Positions 24,808 to 34,072 of a DNA stretch of 64,000 nt are shown piece after piece. The notes under the pieces are model-generated. The model saw only the letters and a program-made list of their open reading frames with translations. It searched no databases and had not been told where the DNA came from. This DNA is from Cyanobacteria bacterium FACHB-DQ100 (GTDB lineage: Bacteria > Cyanobacteriota > Cyanobacteriia > Leptolyngbyales > Leptolyngbyaceae). The stretch lies in contig JACJNW010000023.1 of assembly GCA_014695195.1 (NCBI GenBank), positions 1-64,000 of the forward strand. Direction: 5' to 3'. Made by a program: the position numbers and the translations under genes. The first letter of the stretch is position 1; each line of letters opens with the position of its first letter.

Positions 24808-26325
24808 TTAAGGCTTGCCCATCTGATAGCCAAACAGATTTGGATCAACTTCTCCCAGCTTGAGATCGGCTAACCCATATTCCGCCCAGCGTCGATCGAC
24901 CATCGCTGCCACATCCGGATCGGACTTGAGCGGATCAGCCCAAGGTCGATCGGTTTCCGGGAAAACTTTCGTCGTTGCGTCAATGCCCATCCGACTGCCT
25001 AAACCTGGTTTTTCTGTGGCAAAATCCAGCGAATCAAACGGATTTTCCGGCAAGATAAACACATCTCGCGCTGGATCAACCTTCGAGGTAATCGCCCAAA
25101 CGACCGCTCTCGGATCGCGAATGTTAATGTCTTTATCCACCACAATTACAAACTTGGTGTAAGTGAATTGCGGTAACGCACTCCAAAACGCTAACGCCGC
25201 TCGTCTCGCTTGTCCGGGATAGGCTTTGTCGATCGAAATCACCGCCGCTTTATAGCTCAAAGCCTCCATCGGCAAGAAGAAATCGATAATCTCAGGCACC
25301 TGCTGCCGCAAGATCGGCGTGTAGATGCGATTGAGCGCGATCGCCATCATTGCATCTTCTTTCGGGGGTCGGCCGCTAAACGTCGTGAGATAGATCGGAT
25401 TTTTGCGATGGGTCAGACAGTGAAACCGCAGTAAGGGCGCTTTCTCGTTTACGCCACCGTAATACCCCATGTGATCCCCCGCAGGGCCATCGATCGCCGT
25501 GTCTCCCGGCGTAATCGTGCCTTCCAACACAAACTCCGAATCCGCAGGCACTTCCAGATCGACAGTCTTACACTTGGCGAGGTGAACACCCGCTCCGCCA
25601 TACAAGCCAGCAAATAGCCACTCAGACAGATCTACAGGGAGCGGAGTCGCCGCCGCCATGATAATCAGTGGATCAACCCCAAGCGCGATCGCCACTTCTA
25701 ATTTCTCGCCGCGCTCCGCCGCTTTTCTCAAATGCCGCGTCGCTCCCCGCACTGAGAGCCACTGCACCGTCATCGTATTTTTCGACTGCAACTGCAACCG
25801 ATACACTCCAACATTTGGAATCTTAGTTTCGGGATCTTTCGTAATCATCAATCCCAACGTCAGCACCTTCCCAGCATCACCCGGATATACCCGCAGTAAG
25901 GGTATTTGATTCAAATCCACCGCATCGTCTTTAAGCACGATCTGCTGACAAGCAGGAAGAAAATCACGGGCAGGTTTTGCTTGCACCACATCGTAGAGAA
26001 CCTTACCTAACTCGATCGCTTGCGAAAACTTCTTCGGCGGACGCGGTTGATAAAGCAGCGCTAATTTCTTACCCAGCGTTTCGAGTTCCTGCGGCGACTC
26101 CATATTCATCGCCAAACACACCCGCTCCACCGTACCCATCAAATTGACTGCAACTGGATAAGGCGACCCCTTGACATTTTCAAACAGCAGTCCAGGCCCA
26201 CCATGCTGCAACATCCGATTCGCAATCTCAGCAATTTCCAAGTCAGAATCAACCAGCGTTGAAATCCGGCGCAACTGTCCGCGTTCTTCTAGCTGTCTGA
26301 TAAATCCGCGCAAATCTCTCGGCAT
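24808..26325 (-). CDS. ubiD: UbiD family decarboxylase
   Basis: UbiD enzymes are prenylated-FMN-dependent (de)carboxylases; in quinone synthesis they act on polyprenyl-hydroxybenzoate. The 505-aa protein starts MPRDLRGFIRQLEERGQLRRI. It contains the cofactor and metal region around MTVQWLSVRGATRHLRKAAERG (residues about 183-204, here quoted only in part as LSVRGATRHLRKA), EFVLEGTI, and the family motif GDHMGYYGGVNEKAPL with the conserved E-x-E network. The late IDKAYPGQARRAALAFW and TKVFPETDRPW also fit. The ATG at 26325 is chosen because the conserved fold starts there; a longer frame to 26424 adds thirty-three unlike residues. In cyanobacteria it may serve plastoquinone synthesis. No UbiX partner is adjacent. 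Confidence 0.93.
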   Translation of the reverse strand: MPRDLRGFIRQLEERGQLRRISTLVDSDLEIAEIANRMLQHGGPGLLFENVKGSPYPVAVNLMGTVERVCLAMNMESPQELETLGKKLALLYQPRPPKKFSQAIELGKVLYDVVQAKPARDFLPACQQIVLKDDAVDLNQIPLLRVYPGDAGKVLTLGLMITKDPETKIPNVGVYRLQLQSKNTMTVQWLSVRGATRHLRKAAERGEKLEVAIALGVDPLIIMAAATPLPVDLSEWLFAGLYGGAGVHLAKCKTVDLEVPADSEFVLEGTITPGDTAIDGPAGDHMGYYGGVNEKAPLLRFHCLTHRKNPIYLTTFSGRPPKEDAMMAIALNRIYTPILRQQVPEIIDFFLPMEALSYKAAVISIDKAYPGQARRAALAFWSALPQFTYTKFVIVVDKDINIRDPRAVVWAITSKVDPARDVFILPENPFDSLDFATEKPGLGSRMGIDATTKVFPETDRPWADPLKSDPDVAAMVDRRWAEYGLADLKLGEVDPNLFGYQMGKP

Positions 26326-26563
26326 GATTGAGCAATGTAAAGAACTTCTTTCATTATGAAGGCGGAAGGAAAAGGATTGCGAACCAGATGGGCGGCGGAG
26401 CAGTCTCGCTAGTAAGAATTTCAATTGTAATCAAGGGCACTTTAGACCTAAGTCTCTGTCACTCCTGACTTGTCCTTCTCTACTCATGTCTATCCAAAGA
26501 GTTCCACTCGAAGCCCTACAGAAAATTAGACAGCACCTCAAAACGATTCTGATAGTGCCAGAG

Positions 26564-26794
26564 TCAGAGAATCGCCCGGATAGATACACCGAGCAGGACG
26601 AACCCGCCATACCCGAATCTCTTGAAGAGTTGGGCACTTTGTTTCACTTCGGCATCTCCTTGGAGCAAACCCGCCAAATGCCCAATCGTCAGAAAAGCGT
26701 TAATCAGTGCTGGCGATGCTTGTACCGCGCTCCACGATCGCAATACACCCCCTAAACCTGAGGCTGCTTTACCAAACTTGATGGACGCGATCAA
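26564..26794 (-). CDS. possible small membrane protein (uncertain)
   Basis: This 76-aa frame starts with TTG. It has two mildly hydrophobic stretches (NAFLTIGHLAGLL and FVLLGVSIRAIL), and its codon use looks more like neighbouring genes than the overlapping plus-strand frames do. I do not recognise it. It overlaps the start of the plus-strand gene at 26781 by 14 bases, which weakens both calls. The region 26326-26780 is otherwise without a convincing gene and may be decayed sequence. Confidence 0.3.
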   Translation of the reverse strand: MIASIKFGKAASGLGGVLRSWSAVQASPALINAFLTIGHLAGLLQGDAEVKQSAQLFKRFGYGGFVLLGVSIRAIL

Positions 26795-27143
26795 CGGCGA
26801 TCATTCTCCGATTTCGTTTATGATTGCTTCCCTGTTCCATCGCGAATTGCTTGAATTCGGTAAAGTTGGGCGGCTTGCGAGTTGGAGCCAGCAGCGTTTA
26901 ATCAACGCTCTTCCACCCCATCCTGGCTGGCAATGGCGTACTGAGGTTCCGAAAGATTTCTCACCTAAAGTTCGAGTTGTTCCAGATGGGCGAGTTGCGA
27001 TCGAATTTTTCACCTGTCGCACCGTCGCTCCAATTGCCATTTTCCAGCACGTCGATCAGTATCAGGCAAGACAGTACCACCCGAAATCTGTAGATCGAGC
27101 GATCGCCGTTCTTCAACCAGCCAGCGGCGGAGTTAAGCGTTAG
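26781..27143 (+). CDS. conserved hypothetical protein
   Basis: This 120-aa soluble protein begins MDAINGDHSPISFMIASLF. It carries compact motifs (ELLEFGKVGRLASWSQQRL, PPHPGWQWRTEVPKDF) and a C-terminal hydrophobic strand with TCRTVAPIAIFQHVDQY. I do not recognise a named family. The gene overlaps the convergent rodZ stop by four bases. The frame is open further upstream to 26622, but the extra residues look non-coding, so the internal ATG is preferred; no strong ribosome-binding site was seen. The function is unknown. Confidence 0.55.
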   Translation: MDAINGDHSPISFMIASLFHRELLEFGKVGRLASWSQQRLINALPPHPGWQWRTEVPKDFSPKVRVVPDGRVAIEFFTCRTVAPIAIFQHVDQYQARQYHPKSVDRAIAVLQPASGGVKR

Positions 27144-28180
27144 GGCGTCGGTGGAAACGTCGCAGTTTGAACTTCCCCAGCACCGCCCATCGGTTTGAAG
27201 GTGGCGTTGTTGTAGGAAAGAGCCACTCCGCCTGCATTGCCAGCCCTCACACTAACTTGATTTTTCCCGCTCCACGATCGCTGAGTTCCCTGAGGCAGCG
27301 TTCCTTCAAATTCCGTTTTGCCATCAACCACCACTTCAACCCAGCTTTCCTCGTTGACATTCATCTTCACCCCGACTGCACCCGTTGGAGTTGGGCTTGC
27401 TGGAGCAGAAGCGGCAGGAGTCGGACTAGGAGCAACGATCGACGGTTGAGGCGGTTGCGTTACCGGAGCGGTTGCAGTCGTTGGAGCAGGACGCTCAGCC
27501 GGACGATTGAAAAGACTGGCAGCTAGTACACCAATCACACCGAAAGCGATCGCTCCTCCTAGCGCGATTAGGGGCAATCGGGTCGTTTCTTTTGGTGCAG
27601 GCGCGTCGACTTTTACTCTTGGCTCATCCCGAATTAGCTCAGGCTCTAACCTTTTCGGTTCATCCCGAATTAACTCAGGCTCTGACTTTTTCGGTTCACC
27701 CCGAATTAACTCAGGCTCTGACTTTTTCGGCTCGCTGCGAATTAGCTCAGGCTCTGATTTTTTCGGCTCATCCTGAATCAGTTCAGGTTCTGGCAGCTTC
27801 AGGGCGGGAGAAGGCGTAATGGGTGCAGCCGGTTTTGGCGGCACAGGCGCTTGAACAGCGGGCTTCAAAGGTGGCTCTGGGATGGAAGTGATTAAGGTTG
27901 CCGCAGAGGAAGTGGGGAGCGGAGACAAGTCTACTGTAAATTCTTTCGACAGGGCAATACCATTCAACCCGATCGCGTCTGCATAGCGCCGAATAAAGCC
28001 CTGGACAAAAACCGGTTCTGGAAGGCGATCGAGGTTCGCGTCTTCGATCGCGTTGAGGAGGCGCAGCGGAATGTAGGTCTTTGCAGCAATTTCTTCGAGC
28101 GACATTGACTTTTTCTGGCGCTCTTCACTGAGGCGAGTTCCGATCGCTTTGAGTTGTTCTTTTTGTGCTGAATTGCCCAT
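27140..28180 (-). CDS. rodZ: RodZ-like helix-turn-helix membrane protein
   Basis: RodZ links the MreB cytoskeleton to the wall-synthesis machinery and helps set cell shape. The 346-aa protein has the N-terminal HTH_25 domain (residues about 8-75, with MSLEEIAAKTYIPLRLLNAI and FVQGFIRRYADAIG). A long Pro/Glu/Lys linker (about 85-205) includes a twelve-residue tandem repeat (SEPELIRDEPKK type, five units). One membrane helix follows (about 208-228), then a Pro/Ala/Thr spacer and a C-terminal DUF4115 beta domain (SWVEVVVDGKTEFEG and QVSVRAGNAGGVALSYNN). The domain order is that of RodZ. The linker is unusually rich in repeats. It is divergent from a methyltransferase gene. Confidence 0.85.
   Translation of the reverse strand: MGNSAQKEQLKAIGTRLSEERQKKSMSLEEIAAKTYIPLRLLNAIEDANLDRLPEPVFVQGFIRRYADAIGLNGIALSKEFTVDLSPLPTSSAATLITSIPEPPLKPAVQAPVPPKPAAPITPSPALKLPEPELIQDEPKKSEPELIRSEPKKSEPELIRGEPKKSEPELIRDEPKRLEPELIRDEPRVKVDAPAPKETTRLPLIALGGAIAFGVIGVLAASLFNRPAERPAPTTATAPVTQPPQPSIVAPSPTPAASAPASPTPTGAVGVKMNVNEESWVEVVVDGKTEFEGTLPQGTQRSWSGKNQVSVRAGNAGGVALSYNNATFKPMGGAGEVQTATFPPTP
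27625..27804 (-). repeat. 36-bp tandem repeat in the RodZ linker
   Basis: Four clear units of 36 bp (27625-27660, 27661-27696, 27697-27732, 27733-27768) and a decayed fifth (27769-27804) encode repeats of a twelve-residue acidic-basic unit. Units differ at a few bases. The period keeps the frame when the unit number changes. Confidence 0.9.
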
Positions 28181-28339
28181 AAGTCCTATCGCTTTCCCTT
28201 AGCCTAGCGTCACACAAAGCACTTTAAATCAAGTCTATGCAGTCGAGTCAAGCGTATCGCATCTTGTTCTGGTGTACAAAATTGCAATTGTATTTTCAGT
28301 ATGATCAGCAACAGCCCAGCATTTGTAAAGTGAGACAGG

Positions 28340-28825
28340 ATGCCGCGTAGACCGGATATTGCTTTTATTCCAACGCCTCAAAGCGCGATCGAGACGCTGC
28401 TTGAGACGTTACAGGTGAATCGATCGGATGTGATTTATGACCTCGGTTGTGGTGATGGTCAGGTGTTGATTACGGCAGCTTTGAAGTACGGAGCGCGGGG
28501 TGTAGGAATTGATATTGATCCAGCGCGAATTGAAGCAGCCCAAATGAAAGCAGAACAGGCGGGAATCAGCGATCGCCTAACCTTTCGAGAGCAAGATCTA
28601 TTTGAGAGCCGATTTGAAGACGCTTCGATCGTGGTTCTTTATCTGTTACCGCATTTGAATCTCAGACTTCGACCTGCATTACTAGAACAGCTTCGACCGG
28701 GAACTCGGATTGCGTCGATCGATTTTGATATGGGCGATTGGCAACCCGAAAAAGTGATCAAACTTGAGATTGAAGAAGAAACAACTTTGTATTTTTGGAC
28801 GGTTCCAGCAGCGATCGCACGTTAA
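28340..28825 (+). CDS. class I SAM-dependent methyltransferase
   Basis: The 161-aa protein has the Rossmann-type methyltransferase core. Motif I is VIYDLGCGDGQVLITAA (residues about 31-47), the acidic ribose-binding loop GIDIDPARIEAA follows, then the post-motif FREQDLFE, and motif IV region VVLYLLPHLN. It is short and lacks a separate substrate domain, so the target cannot be told. It begins ATGCCGCGTAGACCGG after a 160-bp divergent gap from rodZ and ends at a shared terminator with petH. Confidence 0.85.
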   Translation: MPRRPDIAFIPTPQSAIETLLETLQVNRSDVIYDLGCGDGQVLITAALKYGARGVGIDIDPARIEAAQMKAEQAGISDRLTFREQDLFESRFEDASIVVLYLLPHLNLRLRPALLEQLRPGTRIASIDFDMGDWQPEKVIKLEIEEETTLYFWTVPAAIAR

Positions 28826-28859
28826 GGCTAGAGAGATAAAACAACAAGAATTTCAGCAA

Positions 28860-28893
28860 AAAACCGGAAGAATCGCAAAATTCTTCCGGTTTT
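28860..28893. terminator. bidirectional rho-independent terminator
   Basis: Perfect 14-bp arms (28860-28873 and 28880-28893) with a 6-nt loop are flanked by A's on one side and T's on the other. The hairpin ends the methyltransferase gene on the plus strand and petH on the minus strand. Confidence 0.9.
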
Positions 28894-28915
28894 AATTCAG
28901 ATCCGCTAATCGAAA

Positions 28916-30211
<1,296 letters not shown>

Positions 30212-30429
30212 TTAGATTAATATGCAACGTTTGGGGATCGATCGCAAATTTACCCCAACCTGATCTAAACGTGCTTAGAAGCTAAAACGACTCCCGTTCC
30301 TACTTTACAGAGGCTTTGAGACATTCGATCGCGCTAATTGTAAAGCTGAGATTAATCTTTTGTCTTTAGGGGCGCATTGCCCAGGGCGGAATGCCATTAA
30401 ATTAGAGTCTGGAGAATTTAGCCCCAGTT

Positions 30430-31677
30430 GTGAAGCAGTTAACGATCGCCAACTTTCACCCCAAACATTCCCCCTATTTCTATGTGATTGCTGCGTTAAT
30501 AATCGGCAGTTTACTTCGGGTAATTTATCCCGAAGATATGGAGTGGAAAGCAGACGAGATTTGGAATTATACAAACGGTGAAGCGCTCGCACAGGGTCAA
30601 ATTCCCTTTACCTGGGTAGGAATGCCAAGCAGCGCGAAAGTTTTGAATCCAGGGTTTAGTCTGTGGATCTTTACGGCGTTCGGTTGGTTTTCCGCTTCAC
30701 CGATCGAAATGGTGCAGTGGGTGATGTGGCTGAATGTTGCAGCGTTGTGGGCAATGTTTGGATTTGTGATTTGGCAAATTCTCGAAGAAGAACGATCGCC
30801 TTGGCTGTGGGGTTTGGCGATCGTGGCTGTAAATCCCCTATCGATTTTGTTTTCCCGACAGATTTGGACAACCGATTTACTTCCACCGCTTGCAGTCTTG
30901 ACGATCTTAGGACATTGGTTTCGTCGGCATCCCTTTGGCGCATGGCTCTGGGGCTTGATGAGCACGATGATCGGGCAGTTGCACATGAGCGGTTTTTTTT
31001 ACGGAGCGGGATTGTTTCTCTGGACAGTTTGGCGAGATTACAAAGAGAATCGCTTAGCAGAAACGGCTTGGAAGGCTTGGGCAATTGGAACCATTTTGGG
31101 ATTGATTCCGTTTGCGATGTGGCTGCACTTGGTGATCGATACTTTCGGGGGTGCGGGTCGTCCGATTCTGTCGCTGTTGTTTCCGAAGTTTTATTTGCAG
31201 TGGATTGTCTTAGGGCTAGGCACAAATCTGAGTTATTCACTTGGGAAGATTATGTGGAGCCACTTCATCCAGGAGCCGCTAATTTTCGGACAGCCGACTT
31301 ACTTGATTGGCATTGCTCATCTAATTCTCGTTGCGATCGGGCTTAAAGTTCTCATTGCCTTCATTCGCCGCAAGCCGCTAAATCCGCCCGTGGCGCGATC
31401 GCTCGACTTTTATTTCAATGCAATGGGAATTGGCATGGGAGGATTAATCACCTTGTCGATGCTCAACATTCCGCCGCATTATGTAGTTGCTCCATTTCCG
31501 TTTATCCACGTCTGGTGGGCAACCCACTTGCAGAACCGGTGGCGATCGCTCGTGGCGCTGATTTTGCTTCAGCTTTTTATCTCTGTGACGTTTATTGCGT
31601 TTATTCACCGAACAGGCGGATTTACGGATTCAGGCTATGGCGTTACCTACCGGATTCAAATGCAGCAAAAACAGTAG
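30430..31677 (+). CDS. GT39-like polytopic membrane protein
   Basis: The 415-aa protein has about nine membrane segments. The first outer loop contains EWKADEIWNYTNGEALAQGQ, with the acidic pair of Dol-P-mannose-type GT39 and PMT-like enzymes. The rest has typical loops (NPLSILFSRQIWTTDLLP; GQLHMSGFFYGAGLF). It likely transfers a sugar or lipid-linked glycan outside the cytoplasm, but neither donor nor acceptor can be told. The start is GTG, with no nearby ATG. A 272-bp gap to petH carries both promoters and no other gene. A terminator-like hairpin lies 100 bp downstream. Confidence 0.75.
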   Translation: MKQLTIANFHPKHSPYFYVIAALIIGSLLRVIYPEDMEWKADEIWNYTNGEALAQGQIPFTWVGMPSSAKVLNPGFSLWIFTAFGWFSASPIEMVQWVMWLNVAALWAMFGFVIWQILEEERSPWLWGLAIVAVNPLSILFSRQIWTTDLLPPLAVLTILGHWFRRHPFGAWLWGLMSTMIGQLHMSGFFYGAGLFLWTVWRDYKENRLAETAWKAWAIGTILGLIPFAMWLHLVIDTFGGAGRPILSLLFPKFYLQWIVLGLGTNLSYSLGKIMWSHFIQEPLIFGQPTYLIGIAHLILVAIGLKVLIAFIRRKPLNPPVARSLDFYFNAMGIGMGGLITLSMLNIPPHYVVAPFPFIHVWWATHLQNRWRSLVALILLQLFISVTFIAFIHRTGGFTDSGYGVTYRIQMQQKQ

Positions 31678-31777
31678 ATAGTACAGTAGTACAAAGTTTT
31701 ATATTTTATTAAGGCTTGTACCAGGGATCGCGATTTGGTAGAATCCCCTTAACCGATAGTATTAAATACTTATCGCT

Positions 31778-31818
31778 ATACCTTGAGCCTTGATCGGCTG
31801 CTTGCAAGGTATTTTTTT
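31778..31818 (+). terminator. hairpin with T-run before prk
   Basis: ATACCTTG (31778-31785) pairs with CAAGGTAT (31805-31812), AGCC pairs with GGCT inside, and seven T's follow. It lies in the 315-bp gap between the GT39-like gene and prk, where no gene was seen. It may end the upstream transcript or act as a leader attenuator of prk if that transcript starts before it. Confidence 0.65.
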
Positions 31819-31992
31819 GCGGCGACTTGGAGCAATCTCAAATCCCGTAGTAATACTTTGCGCTGTGACTCGTTAAGGTAAAGCGATCGATAAAGCAATT
31901 TATCGATCAAACGAAGCACTATCGATGCAGCCTCGACTCTCCGGGCTGATCTCATAAACCGTCGTTGACTTTTTTGTTATTAGAGGAACCTT

Positions 31993-33003
31993 ATGACCAG
32001 TAAGCCAGACCGCGTGGTTTTGATTGGCGTTGCCGGAGACTCCGGATGCGGTAAGTCCACGTTTCTGCGCCGAATCACAGATCTGTTTGGGGAAGATTTC
32101 GTCACTGTGATCTGCCTGGATGATTACCACAGTCTGGATCGGAAACAGCGCAAGGAAACGGGCATCACGGCACTCAACCCGAAGGCAAACAACTTTGATT
32201 TGATGTACGAGCAAATCAAAGCGCTGAAAAACGGAGAAACGATCGACAAGCCGATTTACAACCACGAAACCGGCATGATCGATCCGCCAGAGAAAGTCGA
32301 GCCGAACCACATTGTTGTGATTGAGGGCTTACATCCGCTCTACGATCAGCGCGTGCGTGAGTTAATCGATTTCAGCGTCTATCTCGACATTAGCGATGAA
32401 GTCAAAATCGCCTGGAAAATCCAGCGCGATATGGCAGAGCGGGGTCACAGCTACGAAGATGTGTTGGCGCAAATCAACTCGCGCAAACCCGACTTTGATG
32501 CGTATATCGATCCGCAAAAAGAATTCGCGGATGTGGTGATTCAAGTGTTGCCCACGCAATTAATCAAAGACGATCAAGAGCGGAAGGTTCTGCGCGTTCA
32601 AATGATTCAGCGTGATGGCATCGAAGGATATGATCCGGTTTACCTATTTGATGAAGGTTCCACGATCGATTGGACTCCTTGCGGTCGCAAGCTGACCTGT
32701 TCGTATCCCGGCATCAGAATGCACTACGGCCCCGATGTGTACTACAAACACGGCGTTTCAGTCCTCGAAGTCGATGGTCAGTTCGACAAGCTCGAAGAAG
32801 TGATCTACATCGAGCAGCATTTGAGCAAGACTTCAGCGAAGTACAACGGCGAAGTCACCGAACTGTTGCTGCAACACCGGGAATATCCGGGTTCCAACAA
32901 TGGAACAGGGCTGTTCCAAGTGCTGACTGGTCTGAAAATGCGGGCAACTTACGAGCGTCTGACAAACACAGTTGGCGCAACCAAAGTACCTGCAAAGGTC
33001 TAG
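31993..33003 (+). CDS. prk: phosphoribulokinase
   Basis: Prk phosphorylates ribulose-5-phosphate to the Rubisco substrate and is specific to the Calvin cycle. The 336-aa protein has the P-loop GVAGDSGCGKST (Cys near residue 19), the second regulatory cysteine in VICLDDYHSLD near 41, IVVIEGLHPLYD, and a C-terminal pair of cysteines in TPCGRKLTC. The two cysteine pairs match those that form disulfides under oxidising conditions through thioredoxin and CP12. Length and motifs are complete. An AGAGGAACC lies before the ATG. A HIP1-centred terminator follows at once. Confidence 0.97.
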   Translation: MTSKPDRVVLIGVAGDSGCGKSTFLRRITDLFGEDFVTVICLDDYHSLDRKQRKETGITALNPKANNFDLMYEQIKALKNGETIDKPIYNHETGMIDPPEKVEPNHIVVIEGLHPLYDQRVRELIDFSVYLDISDEVKIAWKIQRDMAERGHSYEDVLAQINSRKPDFDAYIDPQKEFADVVIQVLPTQLIKDDQERKVLRVQMIQRDGIEGYDPVYLFDEGSTIDWTPCGRKLTCSYPGIRMHYGPDVYYKHGVSVLEVDGQFDKLEEVIYIEQHLSKTSAKYNGEVTELLLQHREYPGSNNGTGLFQVLTGLKMRATYERLTNTVGATKVPAKV

Positions 33004-33020
33004 GACTGATTGAAATGGCG

Positions 33021-33052
33021 AAAGGAAGCGCGATCGCGCTTCCTTTCTTTTT
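33021..33052 (+). terminator. terminator with HIP1 at the centre of a perfect palindrome
   Basis: A 26-bp perfect palindrome (33021-33046) has GCGATCGC at its exact centre and is followed by a T-rich run. It ends prk. Because a palindrome has no true loop, the HIP1 core itself must form the turn. Confidence 0.8.
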
Positions 33053-33245
33053 GAGATCAACCAATTACGATCGCCAATGTCTCCAATAAGTTCTCCTGGG
33101 GATCAAGCGATAAGTGGCACAGCCTTTTGATTTATAATAATCCCTTAAGAATCGTGATTTATCAAAATATTTGTTTGCAGCGCCACGGGTAGGTTCTTCC
33201 GGTCGTGAGCAAGCGGTAATTCTGTACAAGAGAGGACAAGGCGCG

Positions 33246-33881
33246 ATGGCGACGAGCCGTAGGAATCAATCAACTACTCGCAGAGCATCCAGCCGAAACA
33301 ACACAGCGGCGAAAACTTCGGTTCCAGTTGATTCTTCACCCGCAACACCGGAGACTTCCACTTCAGAAGCTCCCGTTTCACAACCCCCTACTGAACCGAT
33401 CGACGAACCTGCCGAGCCGTCCACACCAGCACCTACACAAGAGGAAATCCCTATGAGTAATCCAGAATTGATTGAAGCAACGGCAACGCCTGCAGAAGGC
33501 AATGGAAGCGCGATCGAAATTCTTAGCCTTCCGAGCTTGTCTGCTGGAAATCGTCCGATCATGTCGGATGATTTTGAGGTGGCAGGTACGATTCAATCGG
33601 CGGGAATTCGCCCGATCGAAGCGAGCCACATGGCAATCTACGGCACGATTATGAATGGTCGTCCGATTATGTCGAGCAATCTGAAAGTGGCTGAAATGCT
33701 TCCGGGAAATCGCCCGATTTTTTACAGCGATTTTCATGCAGTCGAAGGGTCGGAAACACTTGGGCGACCTGTGATGGCGAGTGAACCTGGATTGCTATCG
33801 GCTAATCGGCACATGGGCGATCGTCCCGTGTTTTCCAACGATCTGGATGACTCCACCGCGCTGATGGGTTTCATCGATTAA
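33246..33881 (+). CDS. protein of unknown function with repeated GxRP[IV] motif
   Basis: The 211-aa protein has an Arg/Ser/Thr-rich N-terminus (MATSRRNQSTTRRASSRNNT) and a long Pro/Glu/Thr linker with few hydrophobic residues up to about residue 85. Residues about 101-205 hold six spaced repeats. They begin GNRPIMSDDFEVAG, GIRPIEASHMAIYG, NGRPIMSSNLKVAE, GNRPIFYSDFHAVEG, LGRPVMASEPG and GDRPVFSNDL. The consensus is G-x-R-P-[IV]-x-x-S-x-[FL], period about 18. I do not recognise a named family. The basic head, disordered linker and repeat array resemble a scaffold or multivalent adaptor; that is inference. AAGG before ATG 33246 favours this start over an upstream frame. It stands 240 bp downstream of prk. 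Confidence 0.75.
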   Translation: MATSRRNQSTTRRASSRNNTAAKTSVPVDSSPATPETSTSEAPVSQPPTEPIDEPAEPSTPAPTQEEIPMSNPELIEATATPAEGNGSAIEILSLPSLSAGNRPIMSDDFEVAGTIQSAGIRPIEASHMAIYGTIMNGRPIMSSNLKVAEMLPGNRPIFYSDFHAVEGSETLGRPVMASEPGLLSANRHMGDRPVFSNDLDDSTALMGFID

Positions 33882-33899
33882 TTGCTTGCTGAACTCGCA

Positions 33900-33949
33900 A
33901 ATCAGAACCCCTGCTCTAAAGCTTGTGCTTTAGAGCAGGGGTTCTGATT
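33900..33949. terminator. long perfect hairpin after the repeat protein
   Basis: Two 23-bp arms (33900-33922 and 33927-33949) pair perfectly around a TTGT loop. No T-run follows directly on the plus strand, so it may be a terminator or an RNA-stabilising end. Such a long perfect stem is more than a terminator needs. Confidence 0.6.
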
Positions 33950-34072
33950 TGGAGATTGAGCCTTTTGATCGCGATCGCTTGATTCATTTGCACAGACTCG
34001 ATTTTTAACGCTTGCTCATGCAAAGAACCGTTTATCATAGGCTAAATGTCCCCAACCTTCTAGAAACTTCTC

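Noticed and set aside
26486-26755. Plus-strand frame of 89 aa after ubiD
   Set aside because: No recognisable motif, many rare codons, and a competing minus-strand frame with better codon use. Not supported as a gene.
15761-27804. Tandem repeats considered as CRISPR
   Set aside because: Both arrays (18 bp and 36 bp) have no spacers between units and are in frame inside coding genes. No CRISPR array or cas gene was seen.
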